Shown here: positions 43,159-52,245 of the stretch, piece by piece
Position numbering within the stretch: position 1 is the stretch's first letter
How the letters are laid out: each line of letters opens with the position of its first letter
Assembly (NCBI GenBank): GCA_021826315.1
Contig: JAKAZZ010000015.1
Location: 1-55,539, forward strand
Direction of reading: 5' to 3'
DNA from: Actinomycetes bacterium
GTDB lineage: Bacteria > Actinomycetota > Acidimicrobiia > Acidimicrobiales > Acidimicrobiaceae
DNA: 55,539 nucleotides
Made by a program: the position numbers and the translations under genes
The notes under the pieces: model-generated
The model's input: the letters and a program-made list of their open reading frames with translations, nothing else
The model's database searches: none
What the model was told of the DNA's origin: nothing

Positions 43159-44565
43159 CTATGCCTCTTTAGTTGCGGCGATGATCTCTTTGTAGCGGTG
43201 GAAGCTTCTCTTTGGAATCCGTCGCTGAGTCTCATAGTCGATCCAGACGATGCCGAAGCGCCGTGAATATCCGTACGCCCACTCGAAGTTGTCGAGGAGG
43301 CTCCAAACGAAGTATCCCGAAACGTCCACCCCTTTCGCAATTGCATTCGACAGGGCTTGTATGTGAGATTCGAGGTACTCGACGCGGTCATCGTCGATTA
43401 CCTCACCACTTGGATTGACATAATCGTGAGCGGCGCAGCCGTTTTCGGTGATCATGATTGGCAGGTTGGAGTAGTCGTCGTGGACGCGAACCAACAATTC
43501 AGTCAATGCTCCAGCCTCTATCTCCCAATCCATGGCGGTGCGCTTTACACCCATACGATGGACGCCTGCCGAGCCGAAGTCAGCGTCGACCAAGTTGGGT
43601 TCATTTGAAGTGTCAACATAGAGGCCGTTTGATCGCGCCTTGTCGATATTCTGCCTCGCGACCACGGTCGATGGAAAGTAGAAATTGACGCCCAAGAAAT
43701 CGATCTTTTGCCCGATGATGTCGAGATCTTCTTTCGTGGCTTCGCCAATTGTGCCACCATAGTGTTCCACTAGGTCGGCGGGATAACTCTTTTTGAAGAT
43801 TGGGTCGAGGAAGATGCGGTTTAGGTTTCCGTCGACGAGTCGAGCCACATCGGTGTCAGCCTGGTCTTGACTTGCTGGTCGTACCACCGAGAGATTGAGG
43901 GTAATGCCGATCTGTGCATCGGTCAGTGTTCTCATCTTTTGAAGGGCCAGTCCATGTCCTAAAAGTAGGTGATGAGTTGCAGATACTGCGTCTGCTATGT
44001 TTTTTTCACCTGGTGCGTGGACACCTATGGCATAGCCTAGCCAGGCTGAACACCACGGCTCATTGAGGGTGATCCATTGCGTTATCCTGTCGCCAAGTGC
44101 CTCAGTTACGATGCCTGCGTAGTCAGCGAAGCGATAAGAGGTGTCGCGGACCTTCCACCCCCCCTTATCCTGCAGGCCTTGAGGTAGATCCCAGTGGTAA
44201 ATCGTTGGCACGGGTGTGATGTTGCGTTCGAGTAGACCGTCGACGAGTCGACTGTAGAAGTCGATTCCATCTTGGTTGGGACTTCCTGTGCCATCGGGCT
44301 GGATGCGTGGCCATGCAATTGAAAAACGATAGGCGGCAACTCCTAGGTCAGCTAGAAGCTCGAGATCTTCGTCGAGGCGGTTGTAGTGATCACAGGCAAC
44401 ATCCCCGGTATCTCCATTTATCACTTTGCCAGGTGTATGGGAGAAGGTATCCCATATCGATCGTCCTCGGCTCCCTTCAGCGATGGCTCCTTCGATCTGG
44501 TACGAGGCTGTCGCCGTACCCCACAAAAAGTCCTGCCCGAAGTTACCAAGCTCGAGATTTGTCAT
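43159..44565 (-). CDS. GH1 beta-glucosidase
   Basis: 468 residues from the ATG at 44565, which has GGGG just upstream; ATG 44580 is an alternative adding five residues. The family opening DFLWGTATASYQIEG, the acid/base in WITLNEPWCSAW (E174 counting from 44580) and the nucleophile in IMITENG (E379) are intact, as is the aglycone-site SLLDNFEWAYGY. No signal peptide is present, so it should hydrolyse imported cellobiose or other beta-glucosides in the cytosol. Its promoter overlaps a LacI-type operator shared with the divergent regulator-transporter operon, which would import the substrate. Confidence 0.95.
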   Translation of the reverse strand: MTNLELGNFGQDFLWGTATASYQIEGAIAEGSRGRSIWDTFSHTPGKVINGDTGDVACDHYNRLDEDLELLADLGVAAYRFSIAWPRIQPDGTGSPNQDGIDFYSRLVDGLLERNITPVPTIYHWDLPQGLQDKGGWKVRDTSYRFADYAGIVTEALGDRITQWITLNEPWCSAWLGYAIGVHAPGEKNIADAVSATHHLLLGHGLALQKMRTLTDAQIGITLNLSVVRPASQDQADTDVARLVDGNLNRIFLDPIFKKSYPADLVEHYGGTIGEATKEDLDIIGQKIDFLGVNFYFPSTVVARQNIDKARSNGLYVDTSNEPNLVDADFGSAGVHRMGVKRTAMDWEIEAGALTELLVRVHDDYSNLPIMITENGCAAHDYVNPSGEVIDDDRVEYLESHIQALSNAIAKGVDVSGYFVWSLLDNFEWAYGYSRRFGIVWIDYETQRRIPKRSFHRYKEIIAATKEA

Positions 44566-44601
44566 TTCGCCCCAATCCATCTCAGAGAAGTGTTTACTTA
44601 T

Positions 44602-44630
44602 AACATATATGATCCTGAAAGCGCTTTCAA
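44602..44630 (-). promoter_or_regulatory. GH1 promoter overlapped by a perfect LacI-type operator
   Basis: On the minus strand TTGAAA (44630-44625) and TATGTT (44607-44602) are 17 bases apart and sit at the right distance from the GH1 start. The perfect 14-base palindrome TGAAAGCGCTTTCA (44616-44629) covers the -35 element and spacer. A bound repressor would block the polymerase. Confidence 0.8.
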
Positions 44631-44659
44631 GAAAATATTACTATTTTGTTGCTATTTGA

Positions 44660-44706
44660 TTGACATAATGTTAATGTTCTGCTACATTTACTGAAAGCGC
44701 TTACAG
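44660..44706 (+). promoter_or_regulatory. LacI-operon promoter with operator at the transcription start
   Basis: TTGACA (44660-44665) and TACATT (44683-44688) with a 17-base spacer form a near-consensus sigma70 promoter. The operator CTGAAAGCGCTTACAG (44691-44706), with a perfect AAGCGCTT core and one mismatched base pair in the arms, covers the expected start point near 44695. It matches the core of the operator at 44616-44629, 75 bases away centre to centre, so looping between them is possible. Confidence 0.82.
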
Positions 44707-44806
44707 TTATGCGTTTCGGAAGTGAATCAAAAGTTCACTGAAGTGCATCGAATTTATTAGTGCCGCATTGGGGAATGCGTAGTTGTCAAAGTTGGGGGGT
44801 GGCTAA

Positions 44807-45982
44807 GTGGCTATCGAAGAAAAGTCTCGTGTTTCGTTCGAAAGGCCAAATTCGGTCAAGTCTACGAGAGTCAGTTCCAACCAACCGATCATGACTACAT
44901 CCTCAAATGCCACGATCTATGACGTTGCGAGCCGTGCTGGCGTTTCGATCGCTACCGTATCACGGGTTTTGAATGGTTATTCGCAGATGAAGCCAGCCAC
45001 TCGCGATCTTGTACTTTCAGCGATGCGCGATCTTCGCTTTGTTCCGAACAATTCGGCTCGTGGACTTTCGTCTGGGACCAAGATGATCCTTGGGATGGTC
45101 TTCCTCCACTCCGAAGCCGTTGATCCGGATTTAGAAGTCGAAGAGGACACACTCCTCTTTACTGATGCCGTTATCCGTGGTGCGGAGGAGGCTGCGAGTA
45201 AAAGTGGTTATTCACTTCTCCTTGGGGGAATTGGTAAACAACGACAGACCGAGACGCTAGATCGGATGTATTCCAACTGTGATGGTGTTGTACTTCTAGA
45301 TCGGACGATTCCAGATCGGCAAGTGCCAACTATCGCCAAGAGGCTGCCTACTGTACTTTTAGCGGGTAACGGGAAGTCCCGTTCAGCTACGACGATCCGG
45401 GTTGATAATGAAGAGCCGATGAAACAGCTGGCTCGCCACCTAACTTCAGTCCATGGCTATAGCGACTTTGCCTTCATGGCTGGTATCAGAACCTCCCCTG
45501 ACTCTACGGCTCGTGAAAGTAGCTTTCGGGATGAGGTAGAAGCGCTTGGAGGTCGGGTTGAGACCGATTCCCTTTGGGAATCTAATTACACCACATCGGG
45601 TGCTATCGCCGTCATAGAAGAGCGACTGAAGCTGGAGCGAAGTATGCCTCAGGCAATAGTTTGTGCCAACGATCAAAGTGCCGTCGGGGTTATCTACGCC
45701 CTCGAACATCACGGCTTTAAGGTTCCTCAAGATGTAGCGGTTACTGGGTTTGACGACATATCACTTTCACGAAGGATTACTCCTTCTTTGACCACGGTAA
45801 GACAACCATTCCAGGATCTAGGAAGCGTTGCAGTTGAGGCCCTAATACGTATCTGTCAAGGGGAGGTAAAGAGTGGAGCTGGCTCCAAGGTGTTACCTAC
45901 CGAAGTTATATATCGAAGCAGTTGCGGTTGTGAAGGCGTGAGCGAATCTCGCGTCGAGAAGTTTATGAGAGGGCGAGGTTGA
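44807..45982 (+). CDS. LacI family repressor, probably beta-glucoside responsive
   Basis: 391 residues. The GTG start is supported by GGGGGG upstream; it gives a 28-residue polar extension before the helix-turn-helix ATIYDVASRAGVSIATVSRVLN (about 36-57), whereas the internal ATG at 44891 has no ribosome site. The VSRVLNG hinge and periplasmic-binding-protein-like ligand domain (MPQAIVCANDQSAVGVIYAL, VAVTGFDDI) are complete. It would repress its own operon and the divergent GH1 gene through the two AAGCGCTT operators. An inducing sugar such as cellobiose is inferred from the GH1 partner. It is followed seven bases later by the importer permease. Confidence 0.93.
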   Translation: MAIEEKSRVSFERPNSVKSTRVSSNQPIMTTSSNATIYDVASRAGVSIATVSRVLNGYSQMKPATRDLVLSAMRDLRFVPNNSARGLSSGTKMILGMVFLHSEAVDPDLEVEEDTLLFTDAVIRGAEEAASKSGYSLLLGGIGKQRQTETLDRMYSNCDGVVLLDRTIPDRQVPTIAKRLPTVLLAGNGKSRSATTIRVDNEEPMKQLARHLTSVHGYSDFAFMAGIRTSPDSTARESSFRDEVEALGGRVETDSLWESNYTTSGAIAVIEERLKLERSMPQAIVCANDQSAVGVIYALEHHGFKVPQDVAVTGFDDISLSRRITPSLTTVRQPFQDLGSVAVEALIRICQGEVKSGAGSKVLPTEVIYRSSCGCEGVSESRVEKFMRGRG

Positions 45983-45989
45983 TGAGGAA

Positions 45990-46970
45990 GTGAAGTTTCT
46001 ACTGCGTCGCATTGCATTCTATTTGGTCGCCCTCTTTGTGGCGATTACGGTCAACTTTTTTATACCTCGCCTTATGCCTGGAAACGTAGTTGACTCGCTT
46101 ATGGCTAAGTACCCTTCACTTAAGCCCCAAGCCCAACACGCCCTTGAGATACTCCTTGGAGTTGGCCACAACGGGTCGCTTGTAAGCCAGTACTTCACGT
46201 ATCTGCATCAACTCGCTACTGGAAATTTGGGTATCGACCCTCTTCAATTTCCTACTCCTGTAATCAGCATCATAAAGGCTGCGCTGCCCTGGACCTTGGT
46301 TCTTGTAGGTACGGCAACGGTCATTGCGTGGGTGCTTGGAACGCTTCTCGGTATATTCGCGGCGTGGCGTCGCGGAGGATTTCTCGATCAGATCCTGCCG
46401 GGGTTGAGCTTTCTTCAAGCTACCCCCTACTTCTTCCTGGCCCTAGTTCTTGTTTGGGGCTTGTCGATCCACTTCCACCTCTTCCCCTCGCAGCAAGGCT
46501 TTTCAAATGGATTAGCTATCGGCTGGAATGGACAATTCATATTGAGCGCCCTCTACCACGCGATATTGCCAGCGCTTACCATCGTTCTAACCTCCATGGC
46601 CGGTTGGATGTTGCAGATGAGAAACGTGATGATAACCACTATTGGAGAGGACTATGTTCTAGCAGCTCAGGCCAAGGGACTGTCCAGTCGGCGCGTCATC
46701 TTCTCCTACGCCGCTAGAAATGCAATACTTCCATCACTCTCGGGTTTTGCCTTGGCATTAGGGTTTGTCGTCTCAGGAACCCTCCTAATGGAGATCGTCT
46801 TTAACTATCCCGGCATAGGAACTCAGCTCTATACGGCGGTTACTTCGAACGACTATCCCCTGACTCAGGCGATCTTTCTCGTCATCTCAGTCACAGTGCT
46901 AGTCGCGAACATTGTCGCTGACGTTATCTATGTGGTTTCAGATCCTAGAGCTAGAAGCAAAGGAGAGTAG
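45990..46970 (+). CDS. Opp/Dpp-type ABC importer permease, first subunit (DppB-like)
   Basis: 326 residues, six membrane helices. The opening FLLRRIAFYLVALFVAITVN followed by FFIPRLMPGN is the DppB/OppB signature, and the EAA-type coupling loop is LAAQAKGLSSRRVIFSYAAR with NAILP. This family imports oligopeptides, nickel, or beta-oligosaccharides. The last applies in thermophiles where it neighbours glycosidases. The GTG start follows the LacI stop by seven bases, with GAGGAAG as ribosome site, so regulator and transporter share a transcript. Position between a LacI repressor and GH1 gene points to sugar import. Confidence 0.92.
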   Translation: MKFLLRRIAFYLVALFVAITVNFFIPRLMPGNVVDSLMAKYPSLKPQAQHALEILLGVGHNGSLVSQYFTYLHQLATGNLGIDPLQFPTPVISIIKAALPWTLVLVGTATVIAWVLGTLLGIFAAWRRGGFLDQILPGLSFLQATPYFFLALVLVWGLSIHFHLFPSQQGFSNGLAIGWNGQFILSALYHAILPALTIVLTSMAGWMLQMRNVMITTIGEDYVLAAQAKGLSSRRVIFSYAARNAILPSLSGFALALGFVVSGTLLMEIVFNYPGIGTQLYTAVTSNDYPLTQAIFLVISVTVLVANIVADVIYVVSDPRARSKGE

Positions 46971-46977
46971 AAGTCCA

Positions 46978-48150
46978 GTGCTAGCAGTTGCAAGGGCGGC
47001 CCAGTTGAAGAGGTCGTTTTCATCTCAGAATAAAAAGGTCAAAGTCGGGATCATACTGACCCTCGTCTTTGTCGCAATCGCAATCTTTGGTCCTCTTCTA
47101 GCACCATATGATCCGTCTGCTCAAAGTGCAGCTCAAGGGGCATCCGTGGCAGCCCCTTCGTTAGGTCATCTCTTTGGAACCGATCAATTGGGTCGCGATA
47201 TCTTCTCTCAGGTTTTAGTCGGTACCAGAACGACGCTAATCCTTGGCATCCTGACAGGAGTCATTGCAACTGCTCTTTCTGTCCTTGTGGGTGTTACCTC
47301 TGCTTATATAGGTGGCCTCGGCGATGAGCTCCTCTCGCTCCTATCGAATATCTTCCTCGTCTTTCCAGCTCTCCCATTTCTCATCGTGGTCCTAGGAGCC
47401 TTCCCAAAGTCAGGCGAGATTACGACTATCTTGTTACTTGCCTTCCTCGGTTGGCCCTGGGGCGCTAGGGTCATTCGCGCACAGACGCTTTCATTGCGCA
47501 ATCGTGACTTTATAACTGCAGCCCGTGAAAGCGGAGAGTCCAATCTCAGGATTATAATCTTTGAACTTCTTCCTAATGAAGTTTCGTTGATTGCGGCGAG
47601 CTTTGTAGGTACAGTCCTTTATGCGATTGGAGCTTCGGTCGGCCTTGACTTTCTTGGGGTAGGCAATACGACTATATGGTCGCTCGGAACCATCCTCTAC
47701 TGGGCTGAAAATGGCAACGCCCTCCAACTCGGAGCTTGGTGGTGGTTTGCAATTCCAGGGGTAATCATCGCGTTAATCGGAACTGGTCTGGTACTTCTTA
47801 ACTTCGGTCTCGATGAGATTGGAAATCCCCGCCTCCGTGATAACAGCTCTTCGATCAAGGTGGGTGGACGAAGAGTCCGTCCAAGTGATCCAACACCAGT
47901 TGAGATTACAACTCCGATGGGTCGTGGCGACCTTCATACCCAAGTGTCGAATAAGCGGAGCAGCTTCGGTCAGCCCGTAGCTGTAATGGAGAGCCCGAAG
48001 GGCGATATCTTCAGCGCCTTCGACTTCGGCGAAACAGGCCAAGGCAGCAATTCATCTATAGCAACCCTCAAAGATGGAACAGGTTCTGGTAACTCCACTG
48101 TCGGAGACGGTATAACAGGTGGTCATGGTAGCGAAAGAAGAGGTGCATAA
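46978..48150 (+). CDS. Opp/Dpp-type ABC importer permease, second subunit (DppC-like), with C-terminal tail
   Basis: 390 residues from GTG 46978, with AGGAG upstream; the frame is open further into the preceding gene. The permease core (about 25-285) has FGTDQLGRDIFSQVLVGTRT and the coupling loop AARESGESNLRIIIFELLPN. DppC proteins normally stop about ten residues after the segment NFGLDEIGNPRLR, but this one continues for roughly 105 polar residues rich in Ser, Gly, Thr and Pro (PSDPTPVEITTPMGRGD, then TLKDGTGSGNSTVGDG). The tail has no recognised domain and is likely disordered on the cytoplasmic side. Confidence 0.92.
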   Translation: MLAVARAAQLKRSFSSQNKKVKVGIILTLVFVAIAIFGPLLAPYDPSAQSAAQGASVAAPSLGHLFGTDQLGRDIFSQVLVGTRTTLILGILTGVIATALSVLVGVTSAYIGGLGDELLSLLSNIFLVFPALPFLIVVLGAFPKSGEITTILLLAFLGWPWGARVIRAQTLSLRNRDFITAARESGESNLRIIIFELLPNEVSLIAASFVGTVLYAIGASVGLDFLGVGNTTIWSLGTILYWAENGNALQLGAWWWFAIPGVIIALIGTGLVLLNFGLDEIGNPRLRDNSSSIKVGGRRVRPSDPTPVEITTPMGRGDLHTQVSNKRSSFGQPVAVMESPKGDIFSAFDFGETGQGSNSSIATLKDGTGSGNSTVGDGITGGHGSERRGA

Positions 48151-49263
48151 GTGGCTCTTTCGATCGATTTAGTTAGTCTCAAGCCTCAGCAGGTGAACGT
48201 AGCGGAAGGTGCAGGTAATAGCTTGCGTCGGCCTCTTCTCTCAATTTCCGATATGACCGTTGAATATCGCGGTAGAGCCGGATCTGCAAAGGCAGTGGAT
48301 CGGGCATCGCTCGAGATCTTTCCGCAAGAGGTTGTGGGGCTAGCAGGCGAGTCGGGCTCCGGTAAGTCGACCCTCGCATACGCAGCCTGTCGTCTTCTTC
48401 GCCCACCGGCTGTAATTACCGGTGGTTCAACGATCTATGCCGGGGGCGAGTTCGCTAAATCGCCTAAAGATATCTTCAAGATGGGCGATGAAGAGCTAAC
48501 TTCGCTGCGATGGAAAGAGATTGCCATCGTCTTCCAGAGTGCGATGAATTCGTTGAATCCCGTTATGAGGATCGGCGAACAACTCAGAGATGCTATGGAT
48601 GTCCACCTATCGCTCTCCAAAAGCGAGGCTGAGGCGAAGGTAGAAGAGGTCCTCGACATGGTTGGAATTCCTCGAGATAGGGCACGCAGTTACCCGCACC
48701 AGCTCTCGGGTGGTATGCGTCAGCGAGTGATAATTGCCATGGCACTCGTTGCTAACCCGAAGCTGATCATCATGGATGAGCCGACCACTGCGCTTGATGT
48801 TGTGTTGCAACGAGAGATTCTCTCGCAGATTGTGGAACTCAAAGAGCGACTCGGATTTGCCATCCTTTTTATTACTCACGATCTCTCCCTGATGATGGAA
48901 CTTACTGATCGCCTCGCAATTATGTATGCGGGGAGTATCGTTGAGATCGGGGAGACTAAAGCTCTTCGTAGTCGTCCGCTTCATCCGTATACTCGGGGAC
49001 TACTCGCATCTTTTCCTTCAATCCGCGGGGCGCGTCGCGAGCTAAGTGGTATCAAGGGCGCTCCACCGTCGCCAATGGAAGAGATTGTGGGGTGTCCGTT
49101 TGCTCCGAGATGCCAGTTCGTTCGCGAGGACTGTTCTGGCGTATCGATGACGTTGGATCAGCTAGATGGCGTGGATCCAAGTCACCTTTCAGCTTGTCCA
49201 TTCGAATCTGGGCAGGAAGAAAATGTGGTTTTGGATTCGTCGGGGGGCGGTGTAGATGAGTAG
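48151..49263 (+). CDS. Opp/Dpp-type ABC importer ATPase (DppD-like)
   Basis: 370 residues. GTG start immediately after the permease stop. Walker A GESGSGKST, Q-loop VFQSAMNSLNPVM, signature LSGGMRQRVIIAMAL, Walker B LIIMDEPTTALDV and switch His ITHDLSLM are present. The C-terminal oligopeptide-transporter extension shows the Cys pattern CPFAPRCQFVREDC, which in some relatives binds an iron-sulfur cluster. Works as a heterodimer with the following ATPase. A 25-residue leader before the ABC domain is unconserved. Confidence 0.95.
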   Translation: MALSIDLVSLKPQQVNVAEGAGNSLRRPLLSISDMTVEYRGRAGSAKAVDRASLEIFPQEVVGLAGESGSGKSTLAYAACRLLRPPAVITGGSTIYAGGEFAKSPKDIFKMGDEELTSLRWKEIAIVFQSAMNSLNPVMRIGEQLRDAMDVHLSLSKSEAEAKVEEVLDMVGIPRDRARSYPHQLSGGMRQRVIIAMALVANPKLIIMDEPTTALDVVLQREILSQIVELKERLGFAILFITHDLSLMMELTDRLAIMYAGSIVEIGETKALRSRPLHPYTRGLLASFPSIRGARRELSGIKGAPPSPMEEIVGCPFAPRCQFVREDCSGVSMTLDQLDGVDPSHLSACPFESGQEENVVLDSSGGGVDE

Positions 49264-50365
49264 TCGAAGGGCCAATCGGGCAAGTGGTGGCAACGTCGAG
49301 GCAAATGCCATAGTCTCCCAAGGGGTAGCGGCGAGTGAATCGAAAGATACGCCATTATTAGTCGCGCGCAATATCGTCAAGTCGTACCGAACTTCAAGGC
49401 GAAGTGGAAACTTAGTTGAGGCCCTTCGAGGTGTTTCACTTGAGTTGCGTGTAGGCAAAGTGGTGGCCCTGGTTGGTGAGTCGGGTTCCGGTAAGTCCAC
49501 GATTGCACGAATTTTGGCTGGCCAAGAGGGTCCAAGTAGTGGAGAGATCCTATACGACGGCAGCGTAGTTAATTTTCGCGGTTCAAGGAACTACCGAAAC
49601 TATAAGTCAAAGGTGCAGATGGTGTTTCAAGATCCATTCGCCTCACTAAATCCAATCCACACAGTTGCATATCACCTCTCAAGACCACTAGCCATTCACG
49701 GAAGTGAAAAGGTTTCAGATAGTGCCCTCGAAGAGTTGTGTGAGCAGGTGCGTCTCGTTCCGCCGGGAAGATTTCTCTCCAAGTTTCCACACGAACTCTC
49801 TGGCGGTCAGAGGCAGAGAGCAGCGATCGCTCGCGCTTTAGCTGCACGTCCAAGGGTCCTTCTAGCCGATGAGCCAGTCTCGATGCTTGATGTTTCGATT
49901 CGCTTGGAGGTGCTCAACCTCCTAGATCAGCTACGTTCGAAGTTCTCACTTGCGATGCTTTACATTACCCATGACATTGCATCTGCGCGTTACTTTGCAG
50001 ATGAGATATTGGTTATGTACAAGGGTGTGATCGTTGAACGAGGAGGAGCCGAAGAGGTAACTCAATCTCCGCAGCACCCTTACACCAAGCTCTTGATCGA
50101 TTCGTCGCCGGACCCAGATGACCTCGGTAGCAATCTGCGTTCATCGAATGGAGCAGATGTTCGAGCGCTGGCAGTTCAAGGTGGTTCAATGAAGGGGTGT
50201 CGCTTTGCACCTCGGTGTCCACTTGCTATGGATCGGTGCCTTGTGGAGGATCCGGCACTTGTTTCAATTTCCTCGTCGCGAAGGGTCGCCTGCTGGGCGG
50301 TTACAGATCCGAACGGCGCCGAGGGTTCAGTTTTGACGGAAGGAGGGGTTCGGGGGAAGTTATAG
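49256..50365 (+). CDS. Opp/Dpp-type ABC importer ATPase (DppF/OppF-like)
   Basis: 369 residues. Its ATG overlaps the stop of the first ATPase by eight bases. Walker A GESGSGKST, Q-loop VFQDPFASLNPIH, signature LSGGQRQRAAIARAL, Walker B VLLADEPVSMLDVS and switch His ITHDIAS are complete; the variant LADEPVSMLD is usual for OppF. The C-terminal Cys cluster CRFAPRCPLAMDRC is kept. Residues 1-40 are a polar extension. It is followed by two intercistronic hairpins before the binding-protein gene. Confidence 0.95.
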   Translation: MSSRRANRASGGNVEANAIVSQGVAASESKDTPLLVARNIVKSYRTSRRSGNLVEALRGVSLELRVGKVVALVGESGSGKSTIARILAGQEGPSSGEILYDGSVVNFRGSRNYRNYKSKVQMVFQDPFASLNPIHTVAYHLSRPLAIHGSEKVSDSALEELCEQVRLVPPGRFLSKFPHELSGGQRQRAAIARALAARPRVLLADEPVSMLDVSIRLEVLNLLDQLRSKFSLAMLYITHDIASARYFADEILVMYKGVIVERGGAEEVTQSPQHPYTKLLIDSSPDPDDLGSNLRSSNGADVRALAVQGGSMKGCRFAPRCPLAMDRCLVEDPALVSISSSRRVACWAVTDPNGAEGSVLTEGGVRGKL

Positions 50366-50374
50366 GGGTTAGAA

Positions 50375-50435
50375 CTCGCGCCAGTAGGTTTTGAAGTTTC
50401 TGGCGCGAGCTCGTTGAGTAACCCACTTTGTGGGT
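50375..50435 (+). other. Two intercistronic hairpins before the binding-protein gene
   Basis: CTCGCGCCAG / CTGGCGCGAG (50375-50384 and 50400-50409, perfect 10-base stem, 15-base loop) is followed by ACCCAC-ttt-GTGGGT (50421-50435). Neither has a T tract. Such structures between the ATPase and binding-protein genes often protect the mRNA 3' of a cleavage site or attenuate, letting the binding protein be made at a different level. Confidence 0.55.
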
Positions 50436-50470
50436 CAAATGCAACTATCTGAAAGGTTAGTAGGAATCTA

Positions 50471-52159
50471 ATGAAATTTAGATCTTCACGTTTATTAGTC
50501 GGTAGTGCGCTATCGACGTTGCTACTTGCGGCGTGTGGTTCAGGTGCGAGCAGCACTTCTTCGACATCTGCCTCAAGTGGAAGTTCGTCCGGTACATCTA
50601 GTTCCGGGGCGAATCAAGTACTTACTATGGAGTCATCTCCAACAGGTCCAATCACGCAGAGCTTTAATCCGTTCTTGAACTCATCGGCTGCATCGCTACT
50701 TGGAGCGACCTCGATGATCTATGAGCCGCTCATCCAATTCGACTTGGCAAATCCGACCATCCAATATCCTTGGTTGGCTACCTCGTATCAGTGGAACTCT
50801 GATGGAACCGCGATTACTTTTACCATCCGAAAGGGTGTGAAGTGGAATAACGGTACTGCTCTTACCCCTGCTGATGTGGCATTTACCTATCAGTTGGTAC
50901 AGAACAATGCCGATATTAATACCGGTGGATTAAATATCACGGGTGTCTCCACCTCGGGCGACCAGGTAACGATTAGTTTTGCAACTCCGCAATTTACTAA
51001 TCTGCAGTCGATTGCGAATGTCTACATCGTTCCAAAGGCGATCTGGTCTAGCGTTGGCGATCCAGGAAAGTATGTGGATGCGACTCCCGTTGGAACTGGT
51101 CCTTACGTGTTGAAGACCTTTACCCCTGAGGGTCTAACGCTATCTAAGAACCCAAGTTATTGGAAGCCGGTCGCAGTAAATACCTTGAGTTTCCCCGTCT
51201 ATTCTTCCAATACGACGGCCTTAGAGGCGCTACAGAACAACCAAGCTCAATGGGCAGGTAACTTTATCACAGGACTGGACAAGATCTTTATCTCGCCAAG
51301 TCCTTCGACTCACCACGCTTGGTTTGCACCTCTAAATACCAACTCGTTGATGCCTAACTTGAACCAGTGGCCAACTAATCAATTGGCGGTAAGGCAAGCG
51401 ATTAGTGCTGCCATTGATCGCAATGCAATCAGTAGTCAAGGCGAGTCTGGGCTAGAGCCACCAGTTGTAAATGCAAGTGGCTTGGTTCTTCCAACCTTCA
51501 ACGCATACAACTCTTCATCGCTGGATCAGTACAAACTCGATCCAAACGGAAGTGCAGCGGCGGCTGACGCGATCTTGACGAAGGCTGGATACACCATTGG
51601 GTCTGATGGCTTCTATCAGTACCAAGGCAAACCGGTAACGATTTCGATCGTTGATCCAGCTGCTTATACAGACTATGCAGCTGACGACGAGATCGTCGCC
51701 CAAGATCTGCAAAAGGCGCACATCAACGCTACCTTCAATGGCCTCTCAGTCAGCGCTTGGTCAAGTGATGTTGCTAGTGGCAACTTCCAATTGACGATGC
51801 ACTGGTCCGGACAGGGGATAACTCCATATCAGCTCTATGAGGGCTGGTTGGACTCTAAGCTCGCTACTTCGCAGGCATCCGGTGACTACGAGCGGTTGAA
51901 TGACCCCACTATCCAGAGTGACCTTTCTACCTTGGCTGCAGCCTCTACCCCTGCTGCGCAAAAGGCGGCGTTGCTTCCCATCGAGCAGTATGTTGCTACT
52001 CAAATGCCAGTAATCCCCACCGTCTACGGTGCTGCATTTGACGAGTACAACTCTCAGCACTTTACGGGTTGGCCCACCCCATCTAACCCATATGAGTCGG
52101 GACAGCCCTCTGCTCCGACAAATGAAGTTGTGGTTCTGCACCTAAAGCCAATCGGCTAA
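50471..52159 (+). CDS. Family 5 substrate-binding lipoprotein of the Opp-type importer
   Basis: 562 residues. Lipoprotein signal ending in TLLLAAC (about 16-22), then a Ser/Gly-rich tether (23-50) and an SBP_bac_5 domain: TMESSPTGPITQSFNPFL, YEPLIQFD, ITFTIRKGVKWNNGTALTPA and DVAFTYQL are classical, as is GTGPYVLKTF. The same fold binds peptides, nickel or cello-oligosaccharides; the LacI/GH1 context favours beta-glucosides. It is last in the operon and followed by a strong terminator. Confidence 0.92.
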   Translation: MKFRSSRLLVGSALSTLLLAACGSGASSTSSTSASSGSSSGTSSSGANQVLTMESSPTGPITQSFNPFLNSSAASLLGATSMIYEPLIQFDLANPTIQYPWLATSYQWNSDGTAITFTIRKGVKWNNGTALTPADVAFTYQLVQNNADINTGGLNITGVSTSGDQVTISFATPQFTNLQSIANVYIVPKAIWSSVGDPGKYVDATPVGTGPYVLKTFTPEGLTLSKNPSYWKPVAVNTLSFPVYSSNTTALEALQNNQAQWAGNFITGLDKIFISPSPSTHHAWFAPLNTNSLMPNLNQWPTNQLAVRQAISAAIDRNAISSQGESGLEPPVVNASGLVLPTFNAYNSSSLDQYKLDPNGSAAAADAILTKAGYTIGSDGFYQYQGKPVTISIVDPAAYTDYAADDEIVAQDLQKAHINATFNGLSVSAWSSDVASGNFQLTMHWSGQGITPYQLYEGWLDSKLATSQASGDYERLNDPTIQSDLSTLAAASTPAAQKAALLPIEQYVATQMPVIPTVYGAAFDEYNSQHFTGWPTPSNPYESGQPSAPTNEVVVLHLKPIG

Positions 52160-52207
52160 AGCTACGGAATTAAAACAACAAAGCTACCTGTATACCCCTT
52201 ATAGGTA

Positions 52208-52245
52208 AATTACGCGGTCCGATCTTTTGGTTGGACCGCGTAATT
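52208..52245 (+). terminator. Terminator of the importer operon
   Basis: Perfect 13-base stem AATTACGCGGTCC / GGACCGCGTAATT with a 12-base loop, 48 bases after the binding-protein stop and followed by GCATTTTC. The clearest single-direction terminator in the window. Confidence 0.85.
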
